From: Streptosporangium subroseum
GTDB lineage: Bacteria; Actinomycetota; Actinomycetes; Streptosporangiales; Streptosporangiaceae
Assembly: GCF_900188345.1 (NCBI RefSeq)
Contig: NZ_FZOD01000001.1
Location: 62,001 to 126,000 of the forward strand
Reading direction: 5' to 3'
Length of the DNA stretch: 64,000 nucleotides
Shown in pieces: positions 18,440 through 27,976 of this stretch. Below the pieces are notes generated by a model that searched no databases, was not told the origin of the DNA, and saw only the letters and a list, made by a program, of their open reading frames with translations. Position numbers and translations under genes: made by a program. Position 1 is the stretch's first letter. Each line of letters starts with the position of its first letter.

Positions 18440-18452
18440 CCGCAGGACGTCT

Positions 18453-18486
18453 CCCGGCCGAGCCCCACGCGGGGTCCGGTTTTTTT
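18453..18486 (+). terminator. Terminator after the methyltransferase gene
   Basis: GCCCC (18462-18466) pairs with GGGGT (18471-18475), with additional CCGG/CCGG pairing outside, followed by seven T residues at 18480-18486. Confidence 0.75.
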
Positions 18487-18551
18487 ACGACCCTGTTAAC
18501 CGATTCACCACTTTCGACCGAGCCGAATACGCGGCGGTCCGAGGGGGCACA

Positions 18552-18619
18552 AGGTGCAGGTGGGGCCGATGTTGCACCTGTCATGTGACAGGAAGGCCCC
18601 TCTCCTGTTGTAAAGGAGA
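18552..18619 (+). promoter_or_regulatory. Inverted repeats upstream of the peptide ABC operon
   Basis: Three inverted repeats lie close together: AGGTGCA...TGCACCT (arms at 18552-18558 and 18573-18579), CCTGTCA-TG-TGACAGG (18577-18592) and TCTCCT-N7-AGGAGA (18601-18619). A TATACA box near 18645 could be the -10. The arrangement suggests operator sites or a structured leader; no known regulator consensus is matched. Confidence 0.45.
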
Positions 18620-18695
18620 AACACTTCCGAAACCGTACATCGTATACAGTCTCCTGACTTGCCCCTGAGTTGTCTCGGGAAAGAAGGAGCCCCCC

Positions 18696-20315
18696 ATGCG
18701 ATCCCCCTTGAGCTTCCGCAGGCTGGTCGTGGCCCTCGCCGTGTCACCCTTAGTCCTCACTGCCTGCGGTGGAGGCGGAGGCGGCAGCGCACCGGCCCCC
18801 TCCGTCACCGGTGCCGGGGCCGACGACCGTCAGGTCAAGGGGGGTGGAACCCTCACCGTCGCGCTCAACGCGGACCCGGACGCCCTGGATCCGAGCTTGT
18901 CGACGACCCTCGTGGGCCGCGAGGTATTTGTGAACATGTGCGAGAAGCTCTATGACATAGACGCCACCTCCGCCCTTGTTCCCCAGCTGGCGGCCGAACT
19001 TCCGGAGGTTTCGGAGGACGGCAAGACCGTCACGATCAAGCTGCGGACCGGTCTCAAGTTCAACGACGGCACGACGTTGGACGCCGCCGCGGTCAAGAAG
19101 TCGCTGGACCGCCACCGCACGTGGGAGAAGTCGTCCCGCCAGGCCGACCTGGCCGCGGTGGAGGAGGTGACCGTCGTGGACCCGGAGACGGTGAGTCTCG
19201 CCCTGTCGCGTCCCTTCACCCCGCTGACCGCGCAGCTCGCCGACCGCGCGGGCATGATCATGTCGCCGAAGGCCCTGGACAGCGAGGGCGACAACTTCGG
19301 GGCCGGTCCCGTCTGCGTCGGACCGTTCAAGTTCGCCGGCCGCACCTCCGGCAGCGAGATCCGCCTGGAGCGCGCGCCGGACTACTACGACGCCGCGAAG
19401 GTCAAGCTCGACAAGCTCACCTACAAGATCATCGTTGATCCGAACGTACGGGCCGCCAACCTCAAGTCCGGTGACGTCCAGGTGGCCGACCAGCTGGCCA
19501 CCACCACGGTGGCCGGCGTTCAGGCCGACCCCAACCTGGGGGTGGTCTCCGGCGGCGGCCTGGGCTTCTACGGCTTCACCATCAACGTGGGCAACGCCAA
19601 GGGGGCCACGGAGAAGCCGGGCAAGGTCGACACGGCGCTGGCAGGCGATCCCCGGCTCCGCGAGGCCTTCGAGCTGTCCCTCGACCGGGACGTGATCAAC
19701 AAGACGGTCTACAACGGCCTGTACGAGCCGGACTGCTTCCCCCTCCCGCTGAAGAGCCCCTACCGCTCGCCCGACCTCAAGTGCCCTCCGCACGACCCGG
19801 CCAAGGCCAAGCAGCTGGTCACGGAGAGCGGAGTGAAGACCCCGATCCCGGTGACCCTGCTCTCGCCGAACGACGCGACCAACCAGCGGCTGGCCCAGGT
19901 GATCCAGCAGATGGTCAAGGACGCCGGGTTCGCCGTCACCGTGCAGACGGCCGAGTTCGTCACCACCCTGGAGCAGGGCAGGGAGGGCAAGTTCGACGCC
20001 TTCCTCAACGGATGGTCCGGCCGGGTCGACCCCGACGGCAACGTCACCAACCTGATCACCAGCGGGGGCACGAACAACTTCGGCGGCATGTCCGACCCGG
20101 GAATCGACGACCCCATCAAGGAGGCCGCGGCGACGGGCGACGTCAACGAGCGTCGTGACCTGTACGCGAAGGCGGTCCAGCGGGCGGCCGAGATCCGCAG
20201 CGTCATCTACCTGTACCACAACAAGTACTACCTGGGCATGAACAAGAACGTCGCCGGCGTGAAGTACTACGAGGACGGGCTCCCGCGGTTCACCACCGCC
20301 GGGCTCGCCCAGTAG
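18696..20315 (+). CDS. Peptide ABC transporter substrate-binding lipoprotein
   Basis: 539 residues, SBP_bac_5 family. The lipoprotein signal is clear: basic MRSPLSFRR, a hydrophobic core, and the lipobox LTAC with C24, then a Gly-rich linker. The mature part begins GGTLTVALNADPDALDPSLST and carries the family-typical KIKLRTGLKFNDGTTLDAAAVKKS. It binds oligopeptides or similar solutes outside the membrane and delivers them to the permeases encoded next. The start is ATG 18696 with AAGGAG six bases upstream. It is the first gene of a six-gene unit ending with the gamma-glutamyltransferase homologue. Confidence 0.94.
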   Translation: MRSPLSFRRLVVALAVSPLVLTACGGGGGGSAPAPSVTGAGADDRQVKGGGTLTVALNADPDALDPSLSTTLVGREVFVNMCEKLYDIDATSALVPQLAAELPEVSEDGKTVTIKLRTGLKFNDGTTLDAAAVKKSLDRHRTWEKSSRQADLAAVEEVTVVDPETVSLALSRPFTPLTAQLADRAGMIMSPKALDSEGDNFGAGPVCVGPFKFAGRTSGSEIRLERAPDYYDAAKVKLDKLTYKIIVDPNVRAANLKSGDVQVADQLATTTVAGVQADPNLGVVSGGGLGFYGFTINVGNAKGATEKPGKVDTALAGDPRLREAFELSLDRDVINKTVYNGLYEPDCFPLPLKSPYRSPDLKCPPHDPAKAKQLVTESGVKTPIPVTLLSPNDATNQRLAQVIQQMVKDAGFAVTVQTAEFVTTLEQGREGKFDAFLNGWSGRVDPDGNVTNLITSGGTNNFGGMSDPGIDDPIKEAAATGDVNERRDLYAKAVQRAAEIRSVIYLYHNKYYLGMNKNVAGVKYYEDGLPRFTTAGLAQ

Positions 20316-20325
20316 GACCGGCCAG

Positions 20326-21285
20326 ATGCTCTGGTTCGTCCTCCGCCGAGGCGGAGCGGCACTGATCGTGTTGTTCCTGGCCAGCGTCCTGATCTTTCTG
20401 GGGATCAGGGCGCTGCCCGGCGACCCCGCACTGGTGATGGCCGGTGAGGACGCGACGCCCCAGGCGGTCGCGGCCATCCGCCACGCCTACGGCCTCGACA
20501 AGCCCCTGCCCACGCAGTACGTCGACTACGTCGGCCAGGTTCTGAGCGGCAACCTCGGCCGCTCCACCCAGGACCAGCTGCCGGTGGGGCAGATCCTCGT
20601 CGAGCGCCTGCCCGTGACGCTCGAACTGTCCGCCCTGGCCCTGCTGGTGGCGATCATGATCGGCGTGCTGTCCGGCATCGTCGCCGCCGTACGGCGCGGC
20701 CGGCTCGCCGACTACGTCGCCACCGGGTTCGGCCTGATCGGCCTGTCCGTCCCGCACTTCTGGCTCGGACTGCTCGGCATCCTGCTGTTCTCGGTCACCC
20801 TGCACTGGCTGCCGGCGTCCGGGTTCATCCCCTTCACGCAGGATCCGGCGGGCAACCTGCAGCGCATGGTGCTACCGGCCCTGGTGCTCGGCACCGGGTT
20901 CGCCGCCGTGCTGATGCGGCAGACCCGGTCGGCGATGCTCGGGGCGCTGTCGGCCGACTACGTCCGGACCGCCCGGTCCAAGGGCCTGTCGGAGACCAAG
21001 GTCGTCGGCGCGCACGCCCTGCGCAACAGCCTGACCACCGTGATCACCGTACTCGGCCTGCAACTCGGGGCGCTGATCAGCGGCGCGGTGGTCGTCGAGC
21101 AGATATTCGTGCTTCCCGGATTCGGGAAGCTGACCATCGACGCGGTCCTCACCCGCAACTATCCGGTGATCCAGGCCGTCGTCCTGGTCACGGTCACCGG
21201 CTACGTGCTGGTCAACCTCCTCGTTGACATCGCCTACGCGTTGCTCAACCCGCGCGTCCGGCTGTCGGGAGGTTCACGTGGCTGA
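20326..21285 (+). CDS. Peptide ABC transporter permease (DppB type)
   Basis: 319 residues, six membrane helices, BPD_transp_1 domain. The first helix begins FVLRRGGAALIVLFLASVLIFLGIRALPGDP, a hallmark of DppB-type subunits, and the ATPase-contacting EAA-like loop is at DYVRTARSKGLSETKVVGAHALRN. It pairs with the DppC-type permease downstream to form the channel. It starts 10 bases after the binding-protein stop. Confidence 0.95.
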   Translation: MLWFVLRRGGAALIVLFLASVLIFLGIRALPGDPALVMAGEDATPQAVAAIRHAYGLDKPLPTQYVDYVGQVLSGNLGRSTQDQLPVGQILVERLPVTLELSALALLVAIMIGVLSGIVAAVRRGRLADYVATGFGLIGLSVPHFWLGLLGILLFSVTLHWLPASGFIPFTQDPAGNLQRMVLPALVLGTGFAAVLMRQTRSAMLGALSADYVRTARSKGLSETKVVGAHALRNSLTTVITVLGLQLGALISGAVVVEQIFVLPGFGKLTIDAVLTRNYPVIQAVVLVTVTGYVLVNLLVDIAYALLNPRVRLSGGSRG

Positions 21286-22168
21286 GAAAACGCATCCCCC
21301 CGAGCCGATCGTGCGGTGGAACTCGGGCCGGGCGGATCGCCGCCGCCGGCTCTGGCGCCGGTTCCGGCGCCGCCCGATGCCCATGATCGGCCTGACGCTT
21401 GTCGTGGCGTTCCTGGTGCTGGCCGTCTTCGGCCCCCTGGTGAGCGGAGACCCCTCGGCTCAGGACTACCTGGCGACCCTGATGCCGCCTTCGATCGACC
21501 ATCCGCTGGGCACCGACGATCTCGGTCGCGACGCGTTCGCCCGGGTCGCGTCGGGAGCCCGGACCTCGCTGCAGGCGGGGGTGCTGTCCACGCTGCTGGC
21601 GATGGCCGTCGGCATCCCGATCGGGCTGGCGGCCGGCTTCTACCGGCGGTGGCTGGACTCGATCGTGATGCGGCTGGTCGACGTGACGCTGGCCTTCCCG
21701 TTCCTGGTGTTCGCCGTGGGGCTGGCCGCCATCCTGGGCCCGTCGCTGCGCGGTGTCGTCCTGGCGCTCTCGTTCGCCCAGCTCCCCGCGGTCATCCGGA
21801 TCACACGCGGCGAGGTGCTGGCGATCCGGGAGATGGACTACGTGTCGGCGGCGATCGCCGACGGCGCGACCGACGGTCACATCCTGTTCCGCTACATCCT
21901 GCCCAACTCTGCCGGCCCCCTCATCGTCCAGGCCACCGTGGCGATCCCCACCGCGATCATCGGTGAGGCCACGCTGTCGTTCCTCGGGCTGGGCGTGCAA
22001 CCGCCGACGCCGTCATGGGGCGTGATGCTCAGCGACGCGCAGCAGTACCTCGACCAGGCTCCGTGGCTGGCGATCTGGCCCGGTCTGCTGATCGCGCTGG
22101 CCACGCTCGGCTTCAACCTGCTCGGAGACGGTCTGCGCGACGTCCTCGACCCCAGGAGCGGCCCGTGA
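21278..22168 (+). CDS. Peptide ABC transporter permease (DppC type)
   Basis: 296 residues from GTG 21278, chosen because GGGAGG lies five bases upstream; it overlaps the previous gene by 8 bases. Six helices, with the DppC-type PPSIDHPLGTDDLGRDAFARV after the first helix and the EAA loop EVLAIREMDYVSAAIADGATDGHILFRYILPN. The C-terminus GLGVQPPTPSWGVMLSDAQQYL is typical. Confidence 0.95.
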   Translation: MAEKTHPPEPIVRWNSGRADRRRRLWRRFRRRPMPMIGLTLVVAFLVLAVFGPLVSGDPSAQDYLATLMPPSIDHPLGTDDLGRDAFARVASGARTSLQAGVLSTLLAMAVGIPIGLAAGFYRRWLDSIVMRLVDVTLAFPFLVFAVGLAAILGPSLRGVVLALSFAQLPAVIRITRGEVLAIREMDYVSAAIADGATDGHILFRYILPNSAGPLIVQATVAIPTAIIGEATLSFLGLGVQPPTPSWGVMLSDAQQYLDQAPWLAIWPGLLIALATLGFNLLGDGLRDVLDPRSGP

Positions 22169-22223
22169 ACGCCGCCGACCCCAAGGAGCGGCCGATGAAC
22201 CCCGTCAATCCCGGGAGTGGCCG

Positions 22224-23204
22224 ATGAGCCTCCTCGAGATCACCGACCTCACGGTCGGCTTCGACACCGAAGACGGTACGGTGCACGCCGTCAAGGGCGT
22301 GTCGTTCGGCGTGGAGCGGGGCGAGATCCTCGCGCTGTGCGGCGAGTCCGGCTGCGGCAAGTCGGTCACCGCGATGGCGGTGCCCCGGCTGCTGCCCTCC
22401 GCCACGACCCGCCTGTCAGGGTCGATCAAGCTCGACGGGCGGGAGCTCACGGTCCTTCCCGAGGCGGAGATGCGGCGAATACGGGGCAAGGAGGTCGCGG
22501 TCGTCTTCCAGGAGCCGATGACCTCCCTGAACCCGTCGTTCACGGTCGGCTACCAGATCACCGAGGTACTGCGCCGGCACGAACGCCTGTCCGCGCGGGC
22601 CGCCCGCGCCCGCGCCGTCGAACTGCTGGAGCTGGTGGGAATCCCCGCCCCCCACCGGCGGGTCGGGGAGTATCCGCACCAGCTGTCGGGCGGGATGTGC
22701 CAGCGGGTGATGATCGCCATCGCGGTGGCCTGCTCCCCCCAGCTGCTGATCGCCGACGAACCGACCACGGCGCTGGACGTGACGATCCAGGCGGGCGTGC
22801 TCGACGTCTTCCGCGACCTGCGCGACCGGCTCGGCACCGCGATCATTCTGATCACCCACGATCTGGGCGTGGTCGCCGACATCGCCGACCGGGCCGTGGT
22901 CATGTACGCGGGCCGGGCCGTCGAGCAGGCGCCGGTCGAGGAACTGTTCGCCCGGCCTCGCCACCCCTACTCGCTGGGGCTGATGCGCGCCCTTCCCGCG
23001 GCCGCGGTCGTCGGGCCGGACGGGCGCAGGCGGCTCACCGAGATCCCCGGCATGGTGCCCTCGCCGCTCTCTGATCCGCAGGAGTGCGCGTTCCATCCGC
23101 GATGCCCGTCGGCCCAGGCCGACTGCACGGCCTCCCGCCCCCCGCTGGAGCGGCACGGGGACGCGCATCTGGCCGCCTGTTTCCACCCCGGAGGTCACCC
23201 GTGA
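22224..23204 (+). CDS. Peptide ABC transporter ATPase (DppD type)
   Basis: 326 residues. Walker A GESGCGKS, Q-loop FQEPMTSLNPSFTVG, signature LSGGMCQRVMIA (Cys where Arg is usual), Walker B LLIADEPTTALDV and the switch His in ILITHDLG. The C-terminal oligopeptide-ABC extension has four Cys (CAFHPRCPSAQADC...C), which in related ATPases bind an iron-sulfur cluster. It is the first of a pair of non-identical ATPases and overlaps the next start as GTGA. Confidence 0.95.
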   Translation: MSLLEITDLTVGFDTEDGTVHAVKGVSFGVERGEILALCGESGCGKSVTAMAVPRLLPSATTRLSGSIKLDGRELTVLPEAEMRRIRGKEVAVVFQEPMTSLNPSFTVGYQITEVLRRHERLSARAARARAVELLELVGIPAPHRRVGEYPHQLSGGMCQRVMIAIAVACSPQLLIADEPTTALDVTIQAGVLDVFRDLRDRLGTAIILITHDLGVVADIADRAVVMYAGRAVEQAPVEELFARPRHPYSLGLMRALPAAAVVGPDGRRRLTEIPGMVPSPLSDPQECAFHPRCPSAQADCTASRPPLERHGDAHLAACFHPGGHP

Positions 23205-24217
23205 CGTCACCCGTGGCAGAGCCGATCCTGCGGGTCGGCGAGCTGGTCAAGCACTACGGCGCCGGACGGGGGAACGTGGTCCACGCCGTGGACGGCGTGT
23301 CGCTCTCCATCGGTCCCGGAGAGGTCCTCGGGCTGGTCGGTGAGTCGGGCAGCGGGAAGTCCACCGTCGGGAAGTGCATCCTGCGCCTGACCGAGCCCAC
23401 CTCGGGGACCGTCAGCCTCGTGGGCCGCGACATCACGCACCTGTCCCGCAGAGCGCTGCGCCCGCTCCGGCGTGACGTCCACATCGTGTTCCAGGACCCG
23501 TACTCCTCGCTCAACCCACGTTTCACGATCGGGCAGATCGTCGCCGAACCGTTGCGGCGGCACAGGATCGCCCGGGGTGGCGAGGCGGCGAGGCAGGTCA
23601 CGGCGATGCTGGAGCGGGTGGGGCTGGGCGCCGAGACGCTGAGCCGCTTCCCTCACGAGCTGTCCGGGGGGCAGCGCCAGCGGGTGAGCCTCGCCCGGGC
23701 CCTGATCCTGGAGCCCAAGCTGGTGGTGGCCGACGAGCCGGTGTCGGCGCTGGACGTCTCCGTACAGGCCTCGGTGCTCAACCTGATCACCGACCTCCAG
23801 CGCGACATGGGGTTCTCCTGCCTGTTCATCACCCATGACCTCTCGGTCGTGGAGTTCCTGGCCGATCGGATCGCCGTCATGTATCTCGGGCGGATCGTGG
23901 AGACGGGACCGACCGCGGAGATCTTCGCCGCGCCGCGGCACCCGTACACCCAGGCCCTGCTGTCGGCCGCGCCGGTCCCCGACCCGGTCAAGCAGAGACG
24001 GCGGCGTCGCGTCGTGCTCTCGGGCGAGGTGCCGAGCCCGCTCGACCCACCGCCCGGCTGCCGTTTCCACACGCGCTGCCCGGTCGCGGTCGACCGCTGC
24101 CGTACGGAGGTGCCCGAACTGCGGGACCTTCGCCTCGGCGACCATCCGGTGGCCTGCCACCTCGTCACGACCGACCATGTGCCCGACGCCACCGCGACCG
24201 CGACCGCAGGAGAATAA
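23201..24217 (+). CDS. Peptide ABC transporter ATPase (DppF type)
   Basis: 338 residues from GTG 23201, overlapping the DppD stop by four bases (GTGA). Walker A GESGSGKST, Q-loop FQDPYSSLNPRFTIG, signature LSGGQRQRVSLARAL, Walker B LVVADEPVSALDVS, switch LFITHDLSVV. The C-terminal Cys pattern (CRFHTRCPVAVDRC...C) is again present. A frame extending back to 23084 would overlap DppD by 120 bases and is unlikely. Confidence 0.95.
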   Translation: MTSPVAEPILRVGELVKHYGAGRGNVVHAVDGVSLSIGPGEVLGLVGESGSGKSTVGKCILRLTEPTSGTVSLVGRDITHLSRRALRPLRRDVHIVFQDPYSSLNPRFTIGQIVAEPLRRHRIARGGEAARQVTAMLERVGLGAETLSRFPHELSGGQRQRVSLARALILEPKLVVADEPVSALDVSVQASVLNLITDLQRDMGFSCLFITHDLSVVEFLADRIAVMYLGRIVETGPTAEIFAAPRHPYTQALLSAAPVPDPVKQRRRRRVVLSGEVPSPLDPPPGCRFHTRCPVAVDRCRTEVPELRDLRLGDHPVACHLVTTDHVPDATATATAGE

Positions 24218-24270
24218 AACCGTGGGACCCCGGCAAAACGGTCGGAGCCCATTGAAGTGAGAGGATCCAC

Positions 24271-26064
24271 GTGTTCACGACCAGGCCCGAGCTGACAGGT
24301 GACTTCGGAATGGTGGCCAGCACCCACTGGCTCGCGTCGGCCACCGGGATGAGCGTGCTGGAGCGCGGCGGTAACGCCTTCGACGCCGCGGTGGCCGCCG
24401 GTTTTGTCCTGCAGATTGCCGAACCGCATCTCAACGGACCCGGCGGCGAGGTGCCGATCCTGCTGTGGAACGAGGCGGAGCAGAAGGTCTCGGTGGTCTC
24501 CGGCCAGGGAGTGGCCCCCGCCGCCGCCACCGTCGACCGTTTCACCGGCCTCGGACTGGACCTCGTCCCGGGCACCGGACTGCTTGCCGCCACGGTGCCC
24601 GGCGCGTTCGGGGGCTGGATGCTCATGCTCGAACGCTGGGGCACCTGGACGCTGGCCGATGTGCTGGAGCCGGCGATCTCCTACGCCGAGAACGGCGTCC
24701 CCGTCCTGGAGCGCGTCGCCGGCACGATCGGGGCCGTGGAGCAGATGTTCACCGAGGACTGGCCCACCTCCGCCGCGACCTGGCTGCCGGACGGCCGCGT
24801 TCCCGAGGCCGGATCCCGGCTGGCCAACCCCGTGCTGGCCGCCACCTACCGGCGGCTGGTCACCGAGGCCCAGGCGGCCTCCACCACCCGTGAGGGGCAG
24901 ATCGCCGCCGCCCGCGACAGCTGGTACCGCGGTTTCGTCGCCGAGGCGATCGCGAAGTTCTGCGCCGAGACGGCCTGGAAGGACACCTCGGGAAAGGTCC
25001 ACGGCGGCCTGCTCACCGCCGAGGACCTCGCGGGCTGGGAAGCCACCGTCGAGGACCCCCTGACCTTCGACTACCACGGGTACACCGTGTGCAAGACCGG
25101 GCCGTGGGGGCAGGGTCCCGCCTTCCTGCAGCAGCTCGCGCTGCTGTCCGGGTTCGACCTGTCCGGCATGGGGCACCTCAGCGCCGACTACCTCCACACG
25201 GTCGTGGAGTGCGCGAAACTCGCGTTCGCCGACCGCGAGGCCTGGTACGGCGATCCCGATCACACCGAGGTCCCGCTCGCGACGCTGCTCGGGGAGGCCT
25301 ACAACGCCGAGAGGCGGGCCCTGGTCGGACCCCGGGCCGACGGCGCCCTGCGGCCCGGCAGCCCGGACGGGCGGGCCCCGCGACTTCCCACGCGAACTCC
25401 GGGCGACGCGGCGCACGCCGGTGGGTCGTTCGCCGGCGCGGGCGAGCCGACCGTCCGTTCCGACGGGCGGGTCCGCGGCGACACCTGCCACCTGGACGTC
25501 GTGGACCGGCACGGCAACATGGTCTCGGCGACCCCCAGCGGAGGCTGGCTGCAGAGCTCACCGACGATCCCCGATCTCGGGTTCTGCCTCGGCACCAGGG
25601 CCCAGATGTTCTGGCTGGAGGAAGGACTGCCGAACTCCCTGCGTCCGGGTGCTCGCCCCCGCACGACCCTGTCGCCGTCCTTCGCGCTCCGCGACGGCAG
25701 GCCGTGGCTGGCCTTCGGCACGCCGGGGGGCGATCAGCAGGACCAGTGGAGCCTGAACTTCTTCCTGTCCGTCGTGCACGGCGGTCTGAACCTCCAGGAG
25801 GCCGTGGACGCGCCGATGTTCCACTCCGAGCACTTCCCGAGCTCGTTCTTCCCCCGCGAGTCCCGGCCCGGCGTGATGATGATCGAGGATCGGGTGGATC
25901 CCGCCATCGTCGAGGAGCTGAGGCGGCGCGGGCACGAGGTCGAGGTCCAGGAGTCCTGGTCGCTCGGCCGCCTCAGCGCGGTGTCCAGGGATACCGGATC
26001 CTCCGGTTTCCTGCGGGCCGCGGCCAACCCGCGAGGCGCTCAGGGCTACGCGGCGGGCCGGTAG
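24271..26064 (+). CDS. Gamma-glutamyltransferase family protein (Ntn hydrolase), cytosolic
   Basis: 597 residues from GTG 24271. Members self-cleave before a Thr that becomes the nucleophile; here the candidate is T405 in GDTCHLDVVDRHGNMVSATP. Other family features are GGNAFDAAVAAGFVLQIAEPHLNGPGGE, the PGTGLLAATVPGAFGGWMLMLERWG region and FGTPGGDQQDQW (GSPGG region of GGT). There is no signal peptide, unlike classical secreted GGT, so it acts inside the cell. It lies 53 bases after the peptide importer, which suggests it degrades imported gamma-glutamyl or related compounds. The exact substrate is not predictable. Confidence 0.88.
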   Translation: MFTTRPELTGDFGMVASTHWLASATGMSVLERGGNAFDAAVAAGFVLQIAEPHLNGPGGEVPILLWNEAEQKVSVVSGQGVAPAAATVDRFTGLGLDLVPGTGLLAATVPGAFGGWMLMLERWGTWTLADVLEPAISYAENGVPVLERVAGTIGAVEQMFTEDWPTSAATWLPDGRVPEAGSRLANPVLAATYRRLVTEAQAASTTREGQIAAARDSWYRGFVAEAIAKFCAETAWKDTSGKVHGGLLTAEDLAGWEATVEDPLTFDYHGYTVCKTGPWGQGPAFLQQLALLSGFDLSGMGHLSADYLHTVVECAKLAFADREAWYGDPDHTEVPLATLLGEAYNAERRALVGPRADGALRPGSPDGRAPRLPTRTPGDAAHAGGSFAGAGEPTVRSDGRVRGDTCHLDVVDRHGNMVSATPSGGWLQSSPTIPDLGFCLGTRAQMFWLEEGLPNSLRPGARPRTTLSPSFALRDGRPWLAFGTPGGDQQDQWSLNFFLSVVHGGLNLQEAVDAPMFHSEHFPSSFFPRESRPGVMMIEDRVDPAIVEELRRRGHEVEVQESWSLGRLSAVSRDTGSSGFLRAAANPRGAQGYAAGR

Positions 26065-26072
26065 CGGATTTC

Positions 26073-26120
26073 CTCCTCACCGGGGGCGAAGGGTTCTTCC
26101 CTCTCGCCCCCGGCGAGGAG
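26073..26120. terminator. Long bidirectional terminator hairpin
   Basis: CTCCTC pairs with GAGGAG, then CCGGGGGCGA with TCGCCCCCGG, then AGGG with CCCT, with one mismatch and one bulge, around a TTCTT loop. It ends the importer unit and serves the convergent RDD gene. Confidence 0.8.
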
Positions 26121-26279
26121 ATCGTTTACGGTCTGCGGCGGCATCCGGTCCGGAGTCCGGAGCCGTTCTCGGGCACACGCCCGAGCTCTCGGCGCGGGTC
26201 GTTCACGAGCACACACCCGGAGCCTCGGCCCGGGCCACTCATCGGAGACGGACAGGTCCGCAACCGGGGCATGGGCCGT

Positions 26280-26744
26280 TCACATCCGCACGACCACGGT
26301 GTTCGCCGCGCGGTCGTGCAGGCCTCGCTGGTCGCGGTCCCAGATGAGAGCCGGCACGGCCAGGCACAGCAGCAGGGTGCGCACCAGCACGGAGACGAAC
26401 CCGGGGCGCCCGCCGTCGAGGGCGGCGACCCGGACGCCGAGCAGGCGCATGCCGAAGGTCATGCCCATCGTCCCGACCAGCAGGACGTATTCCGCCGCGA
26501 AGATCAGGATCGGGACCCAGCCCTGCTGGACGGGATCGATCCGCAGGAGTCCCTGGGTGATGGCCCAAGTGCAGATCAGCCAGTCGATCACGATGGCGCC
26601 GATCCTGCGGCCGAATCCGGCGACCGCACCGCTGCCCTCCCTGGGCAGACCGAGCCGCTCTCCCGGATAGCCCAGGTCGACTCCGGCCGACCTGACGCCA
26701 CCGAGCCAGGTCTGGGTCCAACGGGGCTGCTGCCTGCTGCTCAT
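26280..26744 (-). CDS. RDD family membrane protein
   Basis: 154 residues from ATG 26744. The RDD signature begins GAVAGFGRRIGAIVIDWLICTWAI (Arg and the two Asp positions), with a second helix at LIFAAEYVLLVGTMG and a third at SVLVRTLLLCLAVPALIWDRDQRGLHDRAANTVVV. Function in this family is mostly unknown. The start is set by a TACCGT box 7 nt upstream on the minus strand (leaderless); the longer frame to 26855 runs through the promoter and lacks similarity. Confidence 0.85.
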   Translation of the reverse strand: MSSRQQPRWTQTWLGGVRSAGVDLGYPGERLGLPREGSGAVAGFGRRIGAIVIDWLICTWAITQGLLRIDPVQQGWVPILIFAAEYVLLVGTMGMTFGMRLLGVRVAALDGGRPGFVSVLVRTLLLCLAVPALIWDRDQRGLHDRAANTVVVRM

Positions 26745-26869
26745 AACCCCAACGGTATCCGCCCCGAGGCTCGCCTCCGCATCCGCCCAAACCAATACCA
26801 GACCGGCAAAAAGCCATACATCATGGTCATTCAACTTCTCAACATCTGTTTCCACCGGAGAACCCCCCA

Positions 26870-27904
26870 GTGTCTGACATAGAAGACGTCGATAAGCGCT
26901 TCAACGAACTCACCGCGCAGATCGACCAGAACGAACAGCGGAAGATGAACAAGGCCGCCGCCCAGGAGTGGGCGCGCCTGCCACGCGTCAGGCGCCGCCG
27001 CAACCGGCGGATCGCGGCGTTCGCCGTGGTCGCCGTCGTGGCGGGCGCCGGGCTGTTCGTCGCCTACCGGCCCGAGGTCGTGAGCATGATCCCCGGTGTC
27101 GTCTCCGAGCGGTTCTCCGATATGGACCTGGGCGCCCTGCGCCTCGGCCAGGTTCCCGAAGAGACCACACCGGTCGATGTGAGACCGCTGAAGGTCTCCC
27201 CCTTCGAGGGCTCTCCGGCCAAGAACTACGCCGACGGCGCCAAGGGGCTGGTGATGCCTGCGGCCAGGGCGACGGGTGGGCTGAGCCGGAAGGACGTCGC
27301 CACCGCCCTGCAGCGCACCCGCGACATGCTGAAGGCCTCCCATCTTGACCGCAGGACGCTCATGGGCGGCAGGCCGACGGCGCTGGCGAAGCTCCTGCAC
27401 CCGGAGCAGCGCGAGTGGTTCCTGAAGAACCTGGACCGAGGGAAGCCGAAGAAGGGAGTCTTCAACAGCAGAGACTGGGTCACCAGCCTGGCACCGAAGA
27501 CCGCCGAACTGGCCACCGACGTGATCAAGGTCAAGGGAAAGACGAAATACTCCACCTTCCAGCAGAAAGGCCGGTCCGGAGCCCGCATCACGGTGAACTA
27601 CCTGTTCGTCTACGCCATCCACCGCCCCGGACGGCCGGAGCCCACCGAACGGATCATCGCGCACAACCTCGGCGAGGTTCAGGTTTACCGAGAGAACGGC
27701 AAGCTGGTGATATGGCCCGTCACCTGGAATGCCGACGGTGTCGCGGGTTCTCGCTGTGACGTCTACGACGGATTCGTTCACCCGTTCTACAGTGACTCCG
27801 CCCCCGACGAGGAGGCCGCCAAGGTCACCACTGCCCCGGTAGACCCCTACGAGCTCGACGGCGACGTGGAAAGCGAGGACTGCAGTCTTACTATCGGCAC
27901 GTGA
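26870..27904 (+). CDS. Membrane-anchored hypothetical protein
   Basis: 344 residues from GTG 26870. An acidic/coiled N-terminus (about 1-45: MSDIEDVDKRFNELTAQ) is followed by a very basic stop-transfer segment RVRRRRNRRI, a single membrane helix at about 49-66 and a large domain that should lie outside the cytosol. I do not recognise the outer domain. It has two Cys (CDVYDG and EDCSLTIGT) that could form a disulfide near the end. Similar proteins occur in Streptosporangiales, in my recollection, without assigned roles. It is divergent from the RDD gene and precedes glnA. Confidence 0.75.
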   Translation: MSDIEDVDKRFNELTAQIDQNEQRKMNKAAAQEWARLPRVRRRRNRRIAAFAVVAVVAGAGLFVAYRPEVVSMIPGVVSERFSDMDLGALRLGQVPEETTPVDVRPLKVSPFEGSPAKNYADGAKGLVMPAARATGGLSRKDVATALQRTRDMLKASHLDRRTLMGGRPTALAKLLHPEQREWFLKNLDRGKPKKGVFNSRDWVTSLAPKTAELATDVIKVKGKTKYSTFQQKGRSGARITVNYLFVYAIHRPGRPEPTERIIAHNLGEVQVYRENGKLVIWPVTWNADGVAGSRCDVYDGFVHPFYSDSAPDEEAAKVTTAPVDPYELDGDVESEDCSLTIGT

Positions 27905-27976
27905 AACTCGGGCAAAGGAAGCGCTTTTATGACGAGTCCAGTCTTACCCCGGGACTAACGTGGAGGCTGCTTTCCC

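Noticed and set aside
23084..23200. Longer start of the DppF-type ATPase
   Set aside because: It would overlap the DppD gene by 120 bases; GTG 23201 gives the usual GTGA coupling and family-typical N-terminus.
25089..26882. 597-codon plus-strand frame over the GGT gene and RDD region
   Set aside because: It runs out of frame through the GGT gene and antisense to RDD, with no family similarity.
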